DNA from: Kalaharituber pfeilii
Taxonomy: Eukaryota > Ascomycota > Pezizomycetes > Pezizales > Pezizaceae
Direction: 5' to 3'
NCBI GenBank assembly: GCA_015179045.1
Contig: WHUZ01000054.1
Location: 310,001 to 374,000 of the forward strand
Length of the DNA: 64,000 bases
Position numbers and translations under genes: made by a program
In this document: one piece after another, positions 34,451 to 46,052 of the stretch
Layout of the letters: each line of letters begins with the position of its first letter
Position numbering within the stretch: position 1 is the first letter of the stretch
The notes under the pieces: model-generated
What the model saw: the letters and a program-made list of their open reading frames with translations, nothing else
What the model was told of the DNA's origin: nothing
The model's database searches: none

Positions 34451-36493
34451 ATGCTCAATCTCATCCTCATCCCCTTCACGCTCCTCCTCATCTACCTCCT
34501 CACGTCTATTTCCAATTTCTTCCGCAACCTCCGCACCGCCCGAACAACTGGACTGCCGTACAAGTTTTCCCCTGTCTTCCAATCGTCTCTCTTCAACCAC
34601 ATTGCTACCAACAACGATGTCTACAAGCGTATCGTCATGACCCTTCCTGCCTCCTGGAGGCGTTGGTATGATTGGACGCATGAGGATTACAAATTTCGCA
34701 TGAAGACAAAGACGTACGACGAGATAGGGGAGGACCTCTTTTTGGTGGTGAGCCCCGGGGGTTTGTACTCAATGTGGCGGATGCAGCAGTCACTGCAGAA
34801 GTTTATTCGAACAGAAGTAGCTTCGGAAAGCCTGATTTCTATGGTTCGAAAGGCCTAACATAGCAACCGCGCGGACTTGAAATAATAGCTAATCATGCAT
34901 GTTTTTATAGAAACCATCCGTCCATACGGTGATAACGTAGTGACCGCAACGGAGCAAAAATGGCCTCGTCAGCGTAAACTTGTTTCTGGGATTTTCAACG
35001 AAAAGAATCATCGTGTTGTGTGGCGGGCGGCTATCAGCCAAGCGATGCAGATGCTCAATGAATGGACTGCCCTCTCTTCGTCCACCGAGAAGCGGTCTTC
35101 TGGCCATGTTATCACGGAAATGCAGCGAGATGTCAGGAAAACCGCACTGCATGTCATTTCCGATGCCGGTTTCGGAGTTACCTTGCCATTTAGTCCAAAA
35201 GGTGTTGCTCGCGATGATTCTTATGACCACATGACGTCTGCAGAAGAGCTCTCACTCGAGGAGGAGTTTTCGGATGTCAAGCCTGCGCCGGGATGTGACC
35301 TCGTGTATAGAGAAAGCCTTGCGTATATGTCAGTGGAATATATTCGAGCCTTCGTCACCGTATTGCTGTTTCCCAAGTTTTTGAAACCGTTTGCCACGAA
35401 GACAATTAAGCATACTCTCAATGCACACCGGGACTGTGGGTACTACCTTCAGGCGTTGATCAAGCGGGCGCGGATGGCAAAACAGAGAGGTGAGATTGAA
35501 GGGAAGGAGAATCTGTTGGCGAGCTTGGTAACGCAGCAAGAAGAGATCAAAAAAATGTTGCAGGCTGAAAAAACCGAAGGGAAGGCCAAGACAATGGAGG
35601 AAATTACGGAAGCGGATGTAATGGGCAATACATTTATCATCGCGATTGCCGGGCATGAAACGACAGCGGGGACGTTAGCGTGAGTACTATTGAGCCTTTG
35701 GAGCCTTTGTATTGACGGTCATGGCCAGTTAACGAAAAGACATACTACAGATTTGCTTTCGCACTACTGGCAATGAATCAGGATAAGCAAGATTGGGTCT
35801 TGAAGAATCTAGATGAGGCGTTGGAAGGTGAAAGTGAAGATCCAATGAATTGGGACTATAACGTCGTGTTTCCAAAGCTGATCTCTCCGATGGCCTTGAT
35901 GGTAAGCTTACCCTAGATTTTCATGAGTAAGGCAGTATATGGTGGGAACTGACGTGATGCAGTATGAGACTCTTCGATTATACTCTCCCGTTCTAGCTAT
36001 TCCAAAGTCTCCCATTGGCACTGCGTATGTTCACTATCGTGGAAAACGCTGCCTCGTCCCGCCAAATACCATCGTCGAGCTTGACGTCCCTGCCTTGCAA
36101 TATCAACATAAGATGTGGGGCCCCAACTCCTACTCCTTCCAGCCCGAGATCTGGGATGGACGTAGACCAGCCGATCCTGCCATTGAGGCCTTTTCTAACT
36201 CTGTGTGTGGTGGCCGGGGCCACATGTTTCCCAATGTCCACACCCCCCAGAAGGGATCTTTTATACCGTTCAGTGATGGAAATCGAGCATGTATAGGGCA
36301 GAAGTTTTCACAAGTGGAGTTTGCGGCAGTGATGGCAGTGGTATTGAGGAAGTGGAGGGTAGAATTGGTGATGAATGACAGCGAGTCAAGGGAGGAGGCC
36401 GTAAAGCGAGTACAGAGAATCCTTGACGGGAGTACAGTGAAATTGACGTTGATGATGAAGGAGAAGCTGGAAATTAGGCTGGTACCAAGGTAA
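34451..36493 (+). pseudogene. cytochrome P450 with a single-base frameshift
   Basis: Exons are 34451-34843, 34911-35679, 35751-35901 and 35963-36493. The introns are 67, 71 and 61 bp; the first uses a weak GTTCGA donor. The N-terminus has a membrane anchor (MLNLILIPFTLLLIYLL). All signature motifs are intact: I-helix AGHETT, ExxR in YETLRLY, and heme loop FSDGNRACIG. In exon 1 the frame leaves SPGGLY and resumes one base off as NVADAAVTAEVYSNRSSFGK (from 34771). One base is missing at about 34768-34770, and with the break allowed for, exon phases agree through the whole gene (about 614 aa). It is either a very recent pseudogene or an assembly error in an active gene. No P450 subfamily or substrate can be assigned. 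Confidence 0.85.
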
Positions 36494-36762
36494 TGACCAG
36501 GAAACAGTCGTTAGCTGGGTGCGATGTGGGAAGGCGACGGAATGGGTAAGTACACCAAAGGGCAAGCTTGGTACTGGAAGGCACGTGGAGATAAGGATGG
36601 CACGTGAGGAGTTTGTCGTTATTCGCCACGCCAGTTCCTACCGCGGGGGTTCATCGAAAGACAGTAGTGGATACTATGTCTTCTTACAACGAGAACAAGT
36701 CGTTAGCTGTGTTGTGTGATCTCGTGAGTAATGTGGTGACACGTGCAATCTTTATATTTACT

Positions 36763-36842
36763 TGTTTCCTTTTTTTTTCTTTTTTTTTTCTTTTTTTGTG
36801 GATATCATTACTCGTGTATCGCCCCGTGGGCTATGACGAAAT
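36763..36842 (-). mobile_element. diverged family 1 tail
   Basis: T-rich stretches are followed by GATATCATTACTCGTGTATC and GCCCCGTGGGCTATGACGAA. The outer stem has changed to CGT/ACG yet still pairs. No target duplication was recognised. Confidence 0.65.
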
Positions 36843-37010
36843 TATCTACAAAGGAGATAAAGAAGTTAAACTAACCAACTCAAAAAGCTCTATATCTATT
36901 ATTCTCGTGCCCAGACTCTTGAAATCATGCTACTTCAATCTAGAGACATAACCTCAGTATATTATTAAACGTATATCCTCAAAGTGACGGGACCTAGTCT
37001 CATACCAACG

Positions 37011-37066
37011 GGACCTCTCCGGGCAGGTTGGACTAAAGTGCTCGGCAGCCACGCTTGCTGGAGGGA
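37011..37066 (+). repeat. stem-loop module, first copy
   Basis: GGGACCTCTCCGGGCAGG...GGACTAAAGTGCTCGGCAG...GCTTGCTGG. It matches, in inverted orientation, the 53 bp unit at 37978-38030. Related pieces of the type CCTAGTCTC...CGGACCTCT lie at about 17590 and 20240. Confidence 0.6.
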
Positions 37067-39095
37067 TTGGATCAAGACATCAGGGCGGCATATCGTGCTT
37101 ACGAAGGGGAGATGAGGTACGTTATTCAATTTTCAAGCTATGTACATGCAGCTAAAGCTAATATGGAACAGTTGAGGGGACTAGTCAGAGCTGTAATAGG
37201 ATCACATCTTGAGTTTCCTGTAATGAGTCATTAACTTTATTACCCTGCTGATTGGTATGATGCTATGCAAGCTCAACAGAACTCAATGTCCGCTTCTTTG
37301 TTTGACATCTTGTTTTCTTCCATCTTAAGCTGGAAGGCTCAGCCGCGGCTGCTGATCATGGAGGAATTGTTGTCTAAGCTGTGTTGCCATTCCCTTATGC
37401 AACTGAGCATATCTTTCAGAGTACTCTAGTGGACGTCATGACCTGCATTTAGCAGTGGGTCATGAAACTGCTCTAGTACCAGTGCTAGCGCGTGATCCGA
37501 GACCTCTTCTTGGGCGAGATCTATAACTTCGCTAGATGCACTAGGCTCTTCTATAACTATTTGCGTAATCCAAGTGGTTGGTGTAATGGTAGGGCTATCA
37601 ATAAGTATGCTAGTGTATAAATCTAGACTTTCAAAGCTTGAAGAACCTACTGCTGTATACTCCTGCGTTCTGGACCCACTGTTGTAGTAGCTGCATTCTT
37701 CCAACCCTAGCTCACGTTCATCTTGCAACTATCTGTAGTTTCGTCTAGTACCACGATGCACACATGCTAGATGTATGATAGCAGACTTCTCAGAACCTCC
37801 AGTTTGAATAATTGTAAACCCTTGTGTAAAGGCATAGTTCTGAAGGCGAGAAACACCATTTGCTGGATATGCATACTACTCACCTCACCAGTAAGAGGTG
37901 CTTTACTGTGAAGTGGATGCATGGATGAAATCATAGCCTCTAGAATATGAGAAAGAGAAGCGTGTACTGTACACACCTCAGGAAGCGCGGCCTGCCGAGC
38001 CCTTTAGTCCGGCCTGCTCGGAGACTTCCCGTACACACCCTGCTGTCATCTGTATTGTGTTGATTAATGAGGGTATAGGGGTGGGATTCGTATTCCAGCG
38101 ACGTAAGATCTTTGCTTTCTCTCAGCTTGACTAACTGTTACAGACTCCGCTTGCATAAAATCCATTACCAACGCCTGTAGCCAGCCGCACTGGTAGCCGC
38201 ACAAGCTCATTCACCGAAAGCGGATCGCGCCGTAGCAATCTCGGTTCGAAATTTTGTATGTGCATTAGGGATCGCCACGGATATGTCCTTCTCTGCCAAC
38301 GTATTTTCTAACACACACCACCAACGAGCTTCTTTTCTTCTATTATCTCGAAATGCCATGCGTTGGAAATAGTGAATTCCGTGTTCACTAGGCCTTCCGG
38401 TCTAGATACATATGAGTATGCCGAGAGTGAGGCTGACCTGGAAACGTATATATATTGGTCACGTAACCCCGCATACAGGCTCTCAGCCTATGGTAGAGCC
38501 TCTTTATTACCCGGAGGCACATTGTGGGTCGGATCACCCATGCTATTCATCTATCTACGTGACTTCACCGTGGCAGCGGGTGAACAAAATGCAGACAGTG
38601 GAACAACTATACTTACACACAATGGGCTCTTAATCAGTCTTCATTGCATCTTCCCCTGCCCTCTCCGCCTGCTTTTCTTTGTCTTTCCTTTTCTGTCCCA
38701 CTCAAACGCATCCCATCTGTACTTCTTACCTGGGATACATAGAGTCTGGTTTTGACTAGTCCTACCTGTCCCTCCAGGTAAACTGGAAGTGTATATGAAA
38801 GTGGCCAGAATGGGGGTTTATCTTATGAATAACTTTCATTGCTGTTCCTTTGTTGGCAAACGTATTTATGCAGGGTCTGGGTCTCGAACGGCCGGAAGAG
38901 AAAGTATCAACAAGCTCTAGACCAGATACTAAGAAAGAACGTAGTGAGGCGCTGGCGAGAAATGACGACTATGATGACTCTGCAGCACAACGTCCCAATT
39001 GTCAAGAATCCGAGACACCAGCCACCCCAGGCCTAACTGGTGATGCCGAGTTTACCACGAGGAGTTGACAGAGAGCATATAGAGAGAAATGACGA

Positions 39096-39100
<5 letters not shown>
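37067..39100. other. no gene recognised
   Basis: Open frames on the minus strand (37426-37976) and the plus strand (38363-38755) lack recognisable domains. A decayed family 2-like tail (GGTCACGTAACCCCGCATAC) lies near 38458. Confidence 0.35.
37978..38030. mobile_element. 53 bp stem-loop flanked by 9 bp direct repeats
   Basis: GTACACACC occurs at 37969-37977 and 38031-38039. Between them is an imperfect palindrome with GGAAG/CTTCC outer and CCGAGC/GCTCGG inner stems. An inverted relative is at 37011-37066. No coding capacity and no poly(A). Confidence 0.6.
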
Positions 39101-39128
<28 letters not shown>

Positions 39129-39172
39129 GTAAAAAAAATCAGTGATCGCTGGCCGCCCTTGGGGCTATGGCG
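39101..39172 (-). mobile_element. family 1 tail-only insertion
   Basis: About 28 T, GTAAAAAAAATC, then the hairpin complement (AGTGATCGCTGGCCGCCC...GGGGCTATGGCGAT). The flanking repeat ATGACGAT(A/G)TGA lies at 39089-39100 and 39173-39184. The closing pair is of the ATCGC/GCGAT type. Confidence 0.85.
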
Positions 39173-39433
39173 ATGACGATGTGAATGATGGATCGGTACA
39201 ATGAACACCCCGTTACATGCTGAAACCTTCTAACCACGAGCATATATTGAATGCTAGTGTAGAGCTACTAACCTCAAGGGATGTCACTACGAAACCAACT
39301 GCAACCGCTGTATCCGGGAAGGTGAAGTCATGGTGCCTGCATTCTCATGTCAGGTGTTTGAGGGTAACGCTTCTTAAAAAATTTCATTACTCGTGAAGGA
39401 CCCTCTTTACAACAGTGAATTTCACGCAGATAC

Positions 39434-39471
39434 GGCACACGATTAGTGATATTGAAGAAAAACAAAAAAAA
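39434..39471 (+). mobile_element. 38 bp ultra-truncated family 1 insertion
   Basis: The insert is GGCACACGATTAGTGATAT, TGAAG and an A-rich end. The target duplication TCACGCAGATAC lies at 39422-39433 and 39472-39483. Only about 19 nt of the LINE 3' end are present, the 3' half of the hairpin. Confidence 0.85.
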
Positions 39472-40470
39472 TCACGCAGATACATACTACTTAATAGATC
39501 TAATTCAAGAAGTAGAGATTGGAGCCAACTGTACGTAAGTTGATGTACCCAAGCACAACAACTTTTGTCCGCTTGTTGACAAATCTGGCATTATCCTGAC
39601 GGAGCGTTGTGCTATCTCGTTTTCAGGAAACCGGAGCACAGCGGTGGAGTATGATGTAAGCGCTATCCCTGGTCATATTGCCACTACACAATCATACTTT
39701 TTTTTTTCCAGGGATCACCAAGGACAATGCAGTTGTAACATCTTCGATTCATTGAGGTACCCGGCCGGCTGCACCAGAAGCCTTCCAGCGCTCTGGGACA
39801 GCTTGGAGGGACTCAATCTTGCATCCGTCTATCAAATATGCTCTGTGCTTGGAGACACCATGCTTGTAGATTTTTTGACAAGCTTAGGCTCGTATATAAG
39901 CGTTAATCTCTCTCTCTCTGATCACAATCTGGTTCCTGGACCTAGTTAAGTGACAGCTGGCAAGCCAAGAGGCCACCCGGGCCGCCATGATTGAACCGCG
40001 TCTTCAAAACTAGGAAATATGTTTTCAAAAAGGTTATGTAGGACATTTTAAATCGTAAGGACTGTTTGTTCCAATCAAGGCAGGGTGTTAAGAATGGAAA
40101 GATTTCTCAAATTAGACCCATGCGCCTCATTCACAGCCTCGCTGGGGCTGAGAGGATAATATCTTTTGACCCTCGTCGTGAAACACGCCTGATCCCAGTT
40201 TAGATACGTGAGATCAAGAAACGGATTCCCAGGTCACATTGGCTCAGCTGCATTGATGCAACGCAGTGGCACGGCAAAGACAGGTATTGGCACTCTGGAT
40301 CCATGACAGGGCTGTGACCCAGTGCAAAGGTTTATTCCAGAGGAGAAGATTCCAACTCGTCGCCCAAATGCTGTGCTCACGCAGCGTTGCTCCAGGAGAT
40401 AGCTCAACCGAGCTCTGCAACTGGAGTCCGTATACAAATGCGCCAGGTGCCCCTACATGCAATCAGTGTT
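39472..40470. other. no gene recognised
   Basis: A plus-strand frame of about 100 codons (39644-39949) has no family resemblance and contains a poly-T-encoded FFF stretch. Nothing else is supported. Confidence 0.35.
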
Positions 40471-40811
40471 TTTTTTTGTTTTTTTTTAATATCAATAATC
40501 GCTTGCCGCCCAACGCGCTATGGCGATGTCTTAGGTACATAAATGATGATGTGTAAAAGGAAAGGGAAAAATAGATAACACTAAAATTAAAGGGAACAGT
40601 CTCCTCACTCCCCCAGCATCTCTACCAACTTCTTCAGCGGGTCCTCCTCCCCCTCTTTGCCCCGGGGAGGCCTTCTGACGTGCTCCTCCCCTCCCAGGCC
40701 ACCTCCGTCTCCACACCCTGCACTCATCTAGTACGTGTCTTGTTGTCTCCTCCTTCTCCCCGCACCATCTGCATTCTGGGCCGTCCCCTTCGCCCACATG
40801 CCATCTCCACG
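40471..40811 (-). mobile_element. 5'-truncated Tad-like LINE fragment
   Basis: The 13 bp target duplication TGCAATCAGTGTT lies at 40458-40470 and 40812-40824. The minus strand encodes CRWCGEKEETTRHVLDEC and VWRRRWPGRGG (the ORF2 zinc knuckle), then spacer, hairpin (ATCGC/GCGAT) and an A-rich end. Confidence 0.92.
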
Positions 40812-40824
40812 TGCAATCAGTGTT

Positions 40825-43800
40825 GAAGCGAGGTGCATTTGGTTTTGTGCTCAAAACAATATGTAGTATGGGTATAGGCTCTATCCGTGATACACAATTA
40901 CTTCAAGTTGGTCTCGTGCAGATGCCAGAGAGGGTCTCAGATGCACAAGTTACCTTCCTTAAGGATGTGAGCTTGATGTACCCTTAACCAACGACACTCT
41001 AGCCAGGCGTTGGTCTACATCTTGCGTGAATGGACATCCCTATGGACCGGTACTGCGGAGCATAGGGGTATATATGGCTGCCAGAAGTTGGCGAAAAGTG
41101 GCCAGCACCATTAAATGTCCATACTTCAGGTTTCTGGTCGAAAAGCAAACGGCCCATTAAAATCTACTTATAAACGCATTTGAAGTTGCATGCCAACCTC
41201 TGGTGGCTGGAGAATAAATCGTCAACGGGATAGACCCCTTAATTACTGTATGTAAGGAGCATGCCCAGACCAACTTTTAACCCCGCATTCCTCGCATTCC
41301 CCGCATTTAGACACAAGAAGGTGTGTAGGATGCCTATGTTATGCAATCATTTAGGTACAAGATAGCGTTTGACCAGGCTACATATAAGTATATAGCCATC
41401 TCAGCAGGCATACTCCATTTCCCCGGAACCCTGGATAAGCCCGGTAAAATTATGGCTTTACCCCAGATTTGATATATTGATTCAATAGCCCGGTTTTGAC
41501 ACATCAAATGGTGAGATAAATTAATCCTAGACCATGACCATGGGTAGCATTGACTGGGGCTAAACCTGCAGCAAAGTGGCACATTAAGTTGCAAGGTATG
41601 ATTTCCCTGAAATAATACATGGTCTTTAGTTTCAGGGTTGTTTGTCAGAAAAAAGAAACTAGTTCATCCATGATAGTGCAAACCGAGGTTGACGTCATTA
41701 GGATGACAAGTTACCAAGAACTGAAGAACCGAAGAATTGGACCTTTTCAACTACGAATATTGCTCCGGCCCTTGAACGTTTCAAACGTAGAATCTAAAAA
41801 GTAGTCGTCGACTGCAATCTTACCTGTTCTATTGAGCGTAAACGAAAAACCGGTCAGTTAAAGCCCTAGACTCACGAGAACTGGAGCTGGCTGAGCCCAT
41901 CACTGTATAAAAATTTGCTCAAACTGTCCACTACAAATCTGCACAGCTCCATGACACTAGCATCATAATAGCATGCATATACTTGTATGCAAAATTTTGA
42001 GGTTTTGTTCGTGTATGAGCTCTTCGAGCATACTGTAACTGTCGTCTAGTTAGGAGTCCAATGCATAGGAGCAAGCTGAGACAGTCTACTGGCTATGCCA
42101 GTGCAGATGGAAGAAGAATTAAAGAGCTTTGTAACACTGGTATGGAGCCATAGGACTCGGACTCGGGCTGCAGAGCGTAAGTGCTTCGAGTAAAGGTAAT
42201 GCAACCTTCCCAAATCTCCGGACCCTAAATAGTGCGAATAACTAGAACTTCGGATGTATGTACTAGTTGTGAATGAGAGTCTAGAATTCTCATACTAACA
42301 GACAAGCTGCGCTCCTGATGAAAAGTGATCGAGTTAAGCATCGCGGGGCTGAACTTAATTGATATGAGGTACTAAAACACCCTATATGCTCAAATCTATC
42401 CTTAATTTAGATAAGAAATTGCCAACTGGATTGGGAATTCAGTTCAATCGTGGCTTAATATCTAGTTCAGTTCCTCCATATTATCAGCTTTACGTGAGTT
42501 CCCTAATGGGAAGGTGGCTTTGTTCTGGGCTATTCCCCATTTAGGCCCTCCAGCACGAGTTTTATCGTAGACTGGTTGGCACGACCCCCAACCGGACTAG
42601 TTTTATGGTAACATTTCCCTCCAGGCTGCTTCATAGCAGCGGAACAATCCAAAAGATAAATGTTAATAATTTTCACAATCACGGCATTGACTATGTCTTT
42701 TTCTTGGAGAGCACTAAACATTTATGCAACAATAAGGTCGATCCTTGCTAAAATGCCAGAACCAGTGACGACTGGCACTGGGCGATTGGCCAATGGCCCA
42801 GGTTTGGATGCCTCAGAACTTTACAGAGTGATAATTACTGGGTTCGCTAAAAAATGGTAAAGTACGAAATAGTAAGTACACTCTACCAGACTGACAGCTT
42901 AATTTCACTTCATCTGAATGACGATGAAGTTCCAACCCTTTCCAACCCTAATTCTCCAGAAATTATGCAACAAGTCGGCGAAGCTTCGATACTTCTGACT
43001 CGCGATTGTAGGCATAGTGGCAGGATATATCTCCTTGTGGACGATGAATCCGAGGTGCGTGCACAGAACAGGGAGCGATAGATACAGTAATGTTTTCCAG
43101 TACATTCCATACTACGACTTGGCACCTGTGCGATATGCCAATTTATGGATAGAGTAAACTACATATTATGAGGGTAGCTGCACGGTATTTGTTAACGCAA
43201 CTTTAACTGAGTTTTTACTTATGCAGCTGCCTGCTCTTTTAGTTTACCCCACGAACTGAAGCCAAGGTAAGTACGGGACTGATATCTGCTAGACGTGCAT
43301 ATTGAAGCGATATTTGACCCGGCGTTCTGTTTTAGGAAATTCAAGCGACCTCTAGTAATGAAATGGAGTTCACATTGTACTTTCGAATCAGGACCCAAAA
43401 ATTGTAGTTCACGAGGGATGCATGATATATTTTCCGCCAGCGGATGTCTATATTCGGGGGATAATAATTATTTGGTTTAACCAGACTAGATTTGGTTCGA
43501 GTCCGTTGACTCCCGAGATGATCTATGCTGGTTGCCACTATGGGCTTATCTTCTCGTATCCACACTTAGTCAGCAGCCCCACTTTGGATGGATTTTGCAA
43601 TTGTACTCTAGTCTCATACCATTGAACTCCATACTTATTAAGCACACTTATCGAGTCCGTCTAAGGCAAAACAATTCATCACAACTTTTCTTACAATACA
43701 AGCCCCAGGCTACTTTAGTTGGGGGCCTGACGCCGGCTTAAGGGTAAGAATGCACACTCATTGTTGCAAGGTACGCACTTGTCGCAAATTTAAGTTCAAA

Positions 43801-45335
43801 AAAATTTAAGCTTGCGCAGATTGGATTGTTCACCAAAGATTCCACATGAAAGGCTGGGATATAACAAATACGAAACGAAAGTGGTATTAACTTTCAGATA
43901 ATACTATTACTTTCTATTTAAGTACATTACAGGATGGGAAATCCTTACAGCTGGTGAGGGGTGGACCGCGCGAAACGAACTTCCGAATTTGGAACCTCCA
44001 CAATTTTTCATACACCATACAGTAGATCCGGAGAACTGTCCAAATCAGTCACCCAACGGACGTGTGTGCATGCATGTGCTTGCTGGGCTGTTATGGTGAT
44101 AATGCGTCTCATGCCACCATGTAAGCCCGAACCATGCGCTATATGGGCCATCTGCCATAACAGTCACCAGCTTGCTTTTACAAGAATTCAACTTTCTCGC
44201 CTTGCTTAAACTTGTATTCGCTAAACAGCAATTTACTAAGTTCCAGTCTTAACAAATCCCATATCCAGTGATACGCAGCAGCGAGAAATTGTACTCTGCG
44301 CCCCTTGCAAGGTCCAGGGATTACAATATAGCAAGGATGTAAGTTCAAAAGCACAAGTAGCTACAAGTGCTCTAGTTTTGGAAGTCAAATGATAGTGCCC
44401 TACGATATATAGTGGAGTTACGAAGTCCTGTACTTAGCGGAACAACCATCTCGCCATGTCAAGAGGAAGGGGCCGGCATAAATTATTTGGGCACAGCATA
44501 GTCTATGGAAAAAGTGGACCTCACCAAAAGACAGAGCCACATGACAGGCTGGTTGGAGGCTACTGGTCTGTGGGATGTCAAGAAGTATATAAAATCTCAA
44601 CATATGGCCAATGCGTCAGTCACTATTCCAGTGGAAACAATCTGTAGTACTTTATACCGTACGCACATATGTATATGTCAAGTGTCCTCGGCCGGGCGGA
44701 GCAGATCGATGTTGTACTGCGGAGACCTAAAATTATGATGACGTAGTAAATGAGAGGGAGTGCGTAAGCAAGCTGTGGTAGCAGCAAGCGCTACAAGGTA
44801 CGCGAGCCTGCGAAATAGGGTGGTAAGTCGGAATTCAGATTTGACATGTGGAGGTCATTGCCCAGTGAAAGTGGGAACATTGAAAAGGTTGGATGTGGTA
44901 GGAAGGAATAAGGCTCACCAAGCCAGTAGGCAACATCCTCGGGTTTGAGTACATAAGAACTTCAGACCACTCCATGGATCGGAGCCTACTACATCGAAGC
45001 TATTCAATACCGCAGTTTCTGCCAACGAAGTAGGGAGCTTCTGCTGTTCATGCAATTCTCATAGGCTCCTGCTCCTTATCTCCTAGTTCGTTTATGGCCT
45101 GTCGCAACTGGCCAATCATTGTGGTGCCCGAAAACCTTGACCCCTGTCAACTTTTACTGGCGGGGCTGTCGGGTACTTGAACCTTGCGCTGCAGGCAACT
45201 TTTGGAAAATTTACCTACACACGAGAAAATGCCCCGCTCGCTACGCTTGCAACGGGGGCAGGGATTGGGATGGGAGCAGGGGCAATGCTAGCGACTCGCG
45301 ACCGCGGTTAGGGGCATTAGTACTGTCACGAAGTA
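40825..45335. other. long AT-rich stretch without a supported gene
   Basis: Frames of 60-80 codons are scattered on both strands (for example 42660-42860, 42854-43081, 43422-43625, 44456-44647). None has a recognisable domain or consistent splice sites. It may be old repeat DNA. Confidence 0.4.
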
Positions 45336-46052
45336 CAGTCAGACCTTGCTATAATGAACACACCACGCTCTCGGATGTCCATCCCCACACAGTTTGACCT
45401 TGCTATTGAGTGTAATGAAAAAAATCTAGAGGAAGTTACACACATTTTTATCTACATACAAATTGTTCTGAAAAGACGCTAATGAAATCCATAGAAACCC
45501 CCCTGCTACTGCCTTGCCTCCTGCGCACCAATGATTCTTGAGCAGCCCAGAAAACAGCTAAGCACTAGAGGTTGGTTTAACCAAGTTGTGAGTGTCTGTT
45601 GCTTCTGGGTATGTTGCTGGTACGGTTGTCGCAGCTGGCTAGTAGATATCTCGACTGATAGGGCCCTGATCACGGATGTCAATCTACAGTGACCCGTAAA
45701 AAGTCTTGGGGGTTGGGCAATATTGGGGCAAGTGTATCATGCAAACCTAATCCCGAAGACTTTTTACGGGCCACTATACTATTGATTTACTTTTAATTTA
45801 TATTTTTCTCCCACTGCCACTGCTCCTTACATTTATATTTCCATTCCTACTCACCACCACCACCGTCCCATTCGAATTGATTTCTTAATGTGCTATATCC
45901 ATTACTAGTAAGTCTTAGTTAATAGCGAAGCTCAGGGAGACTCGGAACTCAGCTGCCAAGACTATATGACTAATTTGCCACAATGTTCTATACTGAAATC
46001 CCTGCAAAAGTGAAACCAAATTTTACTTGTTTATCATAGCAAGGTCGGACTG
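45336..46052. mobile_element. pogo-like MITE, family A copy 1
   Basis: Terminal inverted repeats CAGTCAGACCTTGCTAT (left) and its near-perfect complement ending GGTCGGACTG (right). TA flanks both ends (45334-45335, 46053-46054). It shares interior segments such as TCTACATACAAATT with 47856-48544. Non-coding; contains the 90 bp MITE below. Confidence 0.78.
45687..45776. mobile_element. 90 bp MITE nested in a MITE
   Basis: The ends are CAGTGACCCGTAAAAAGTCT and the inverted copy AAGACTTTTTACGGGCCACT (one end base changed). TA dinucleotides flank it at 45685-45686 and 45777-45778. The interior is only about 40 bp. Confidence 0.72.

Noticed and set aside
37009..38031. A 1 kb transposon with about 55 bp inverted ends
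   Set aside because: The right module has its own 9 bp flanking repeats, so two separate small insertions explain it better.
40825..45335. Possible multi-exon gene from frames at 42660-43625
   Set aside because: No conserved motif and no consistent splice phases among the frames.
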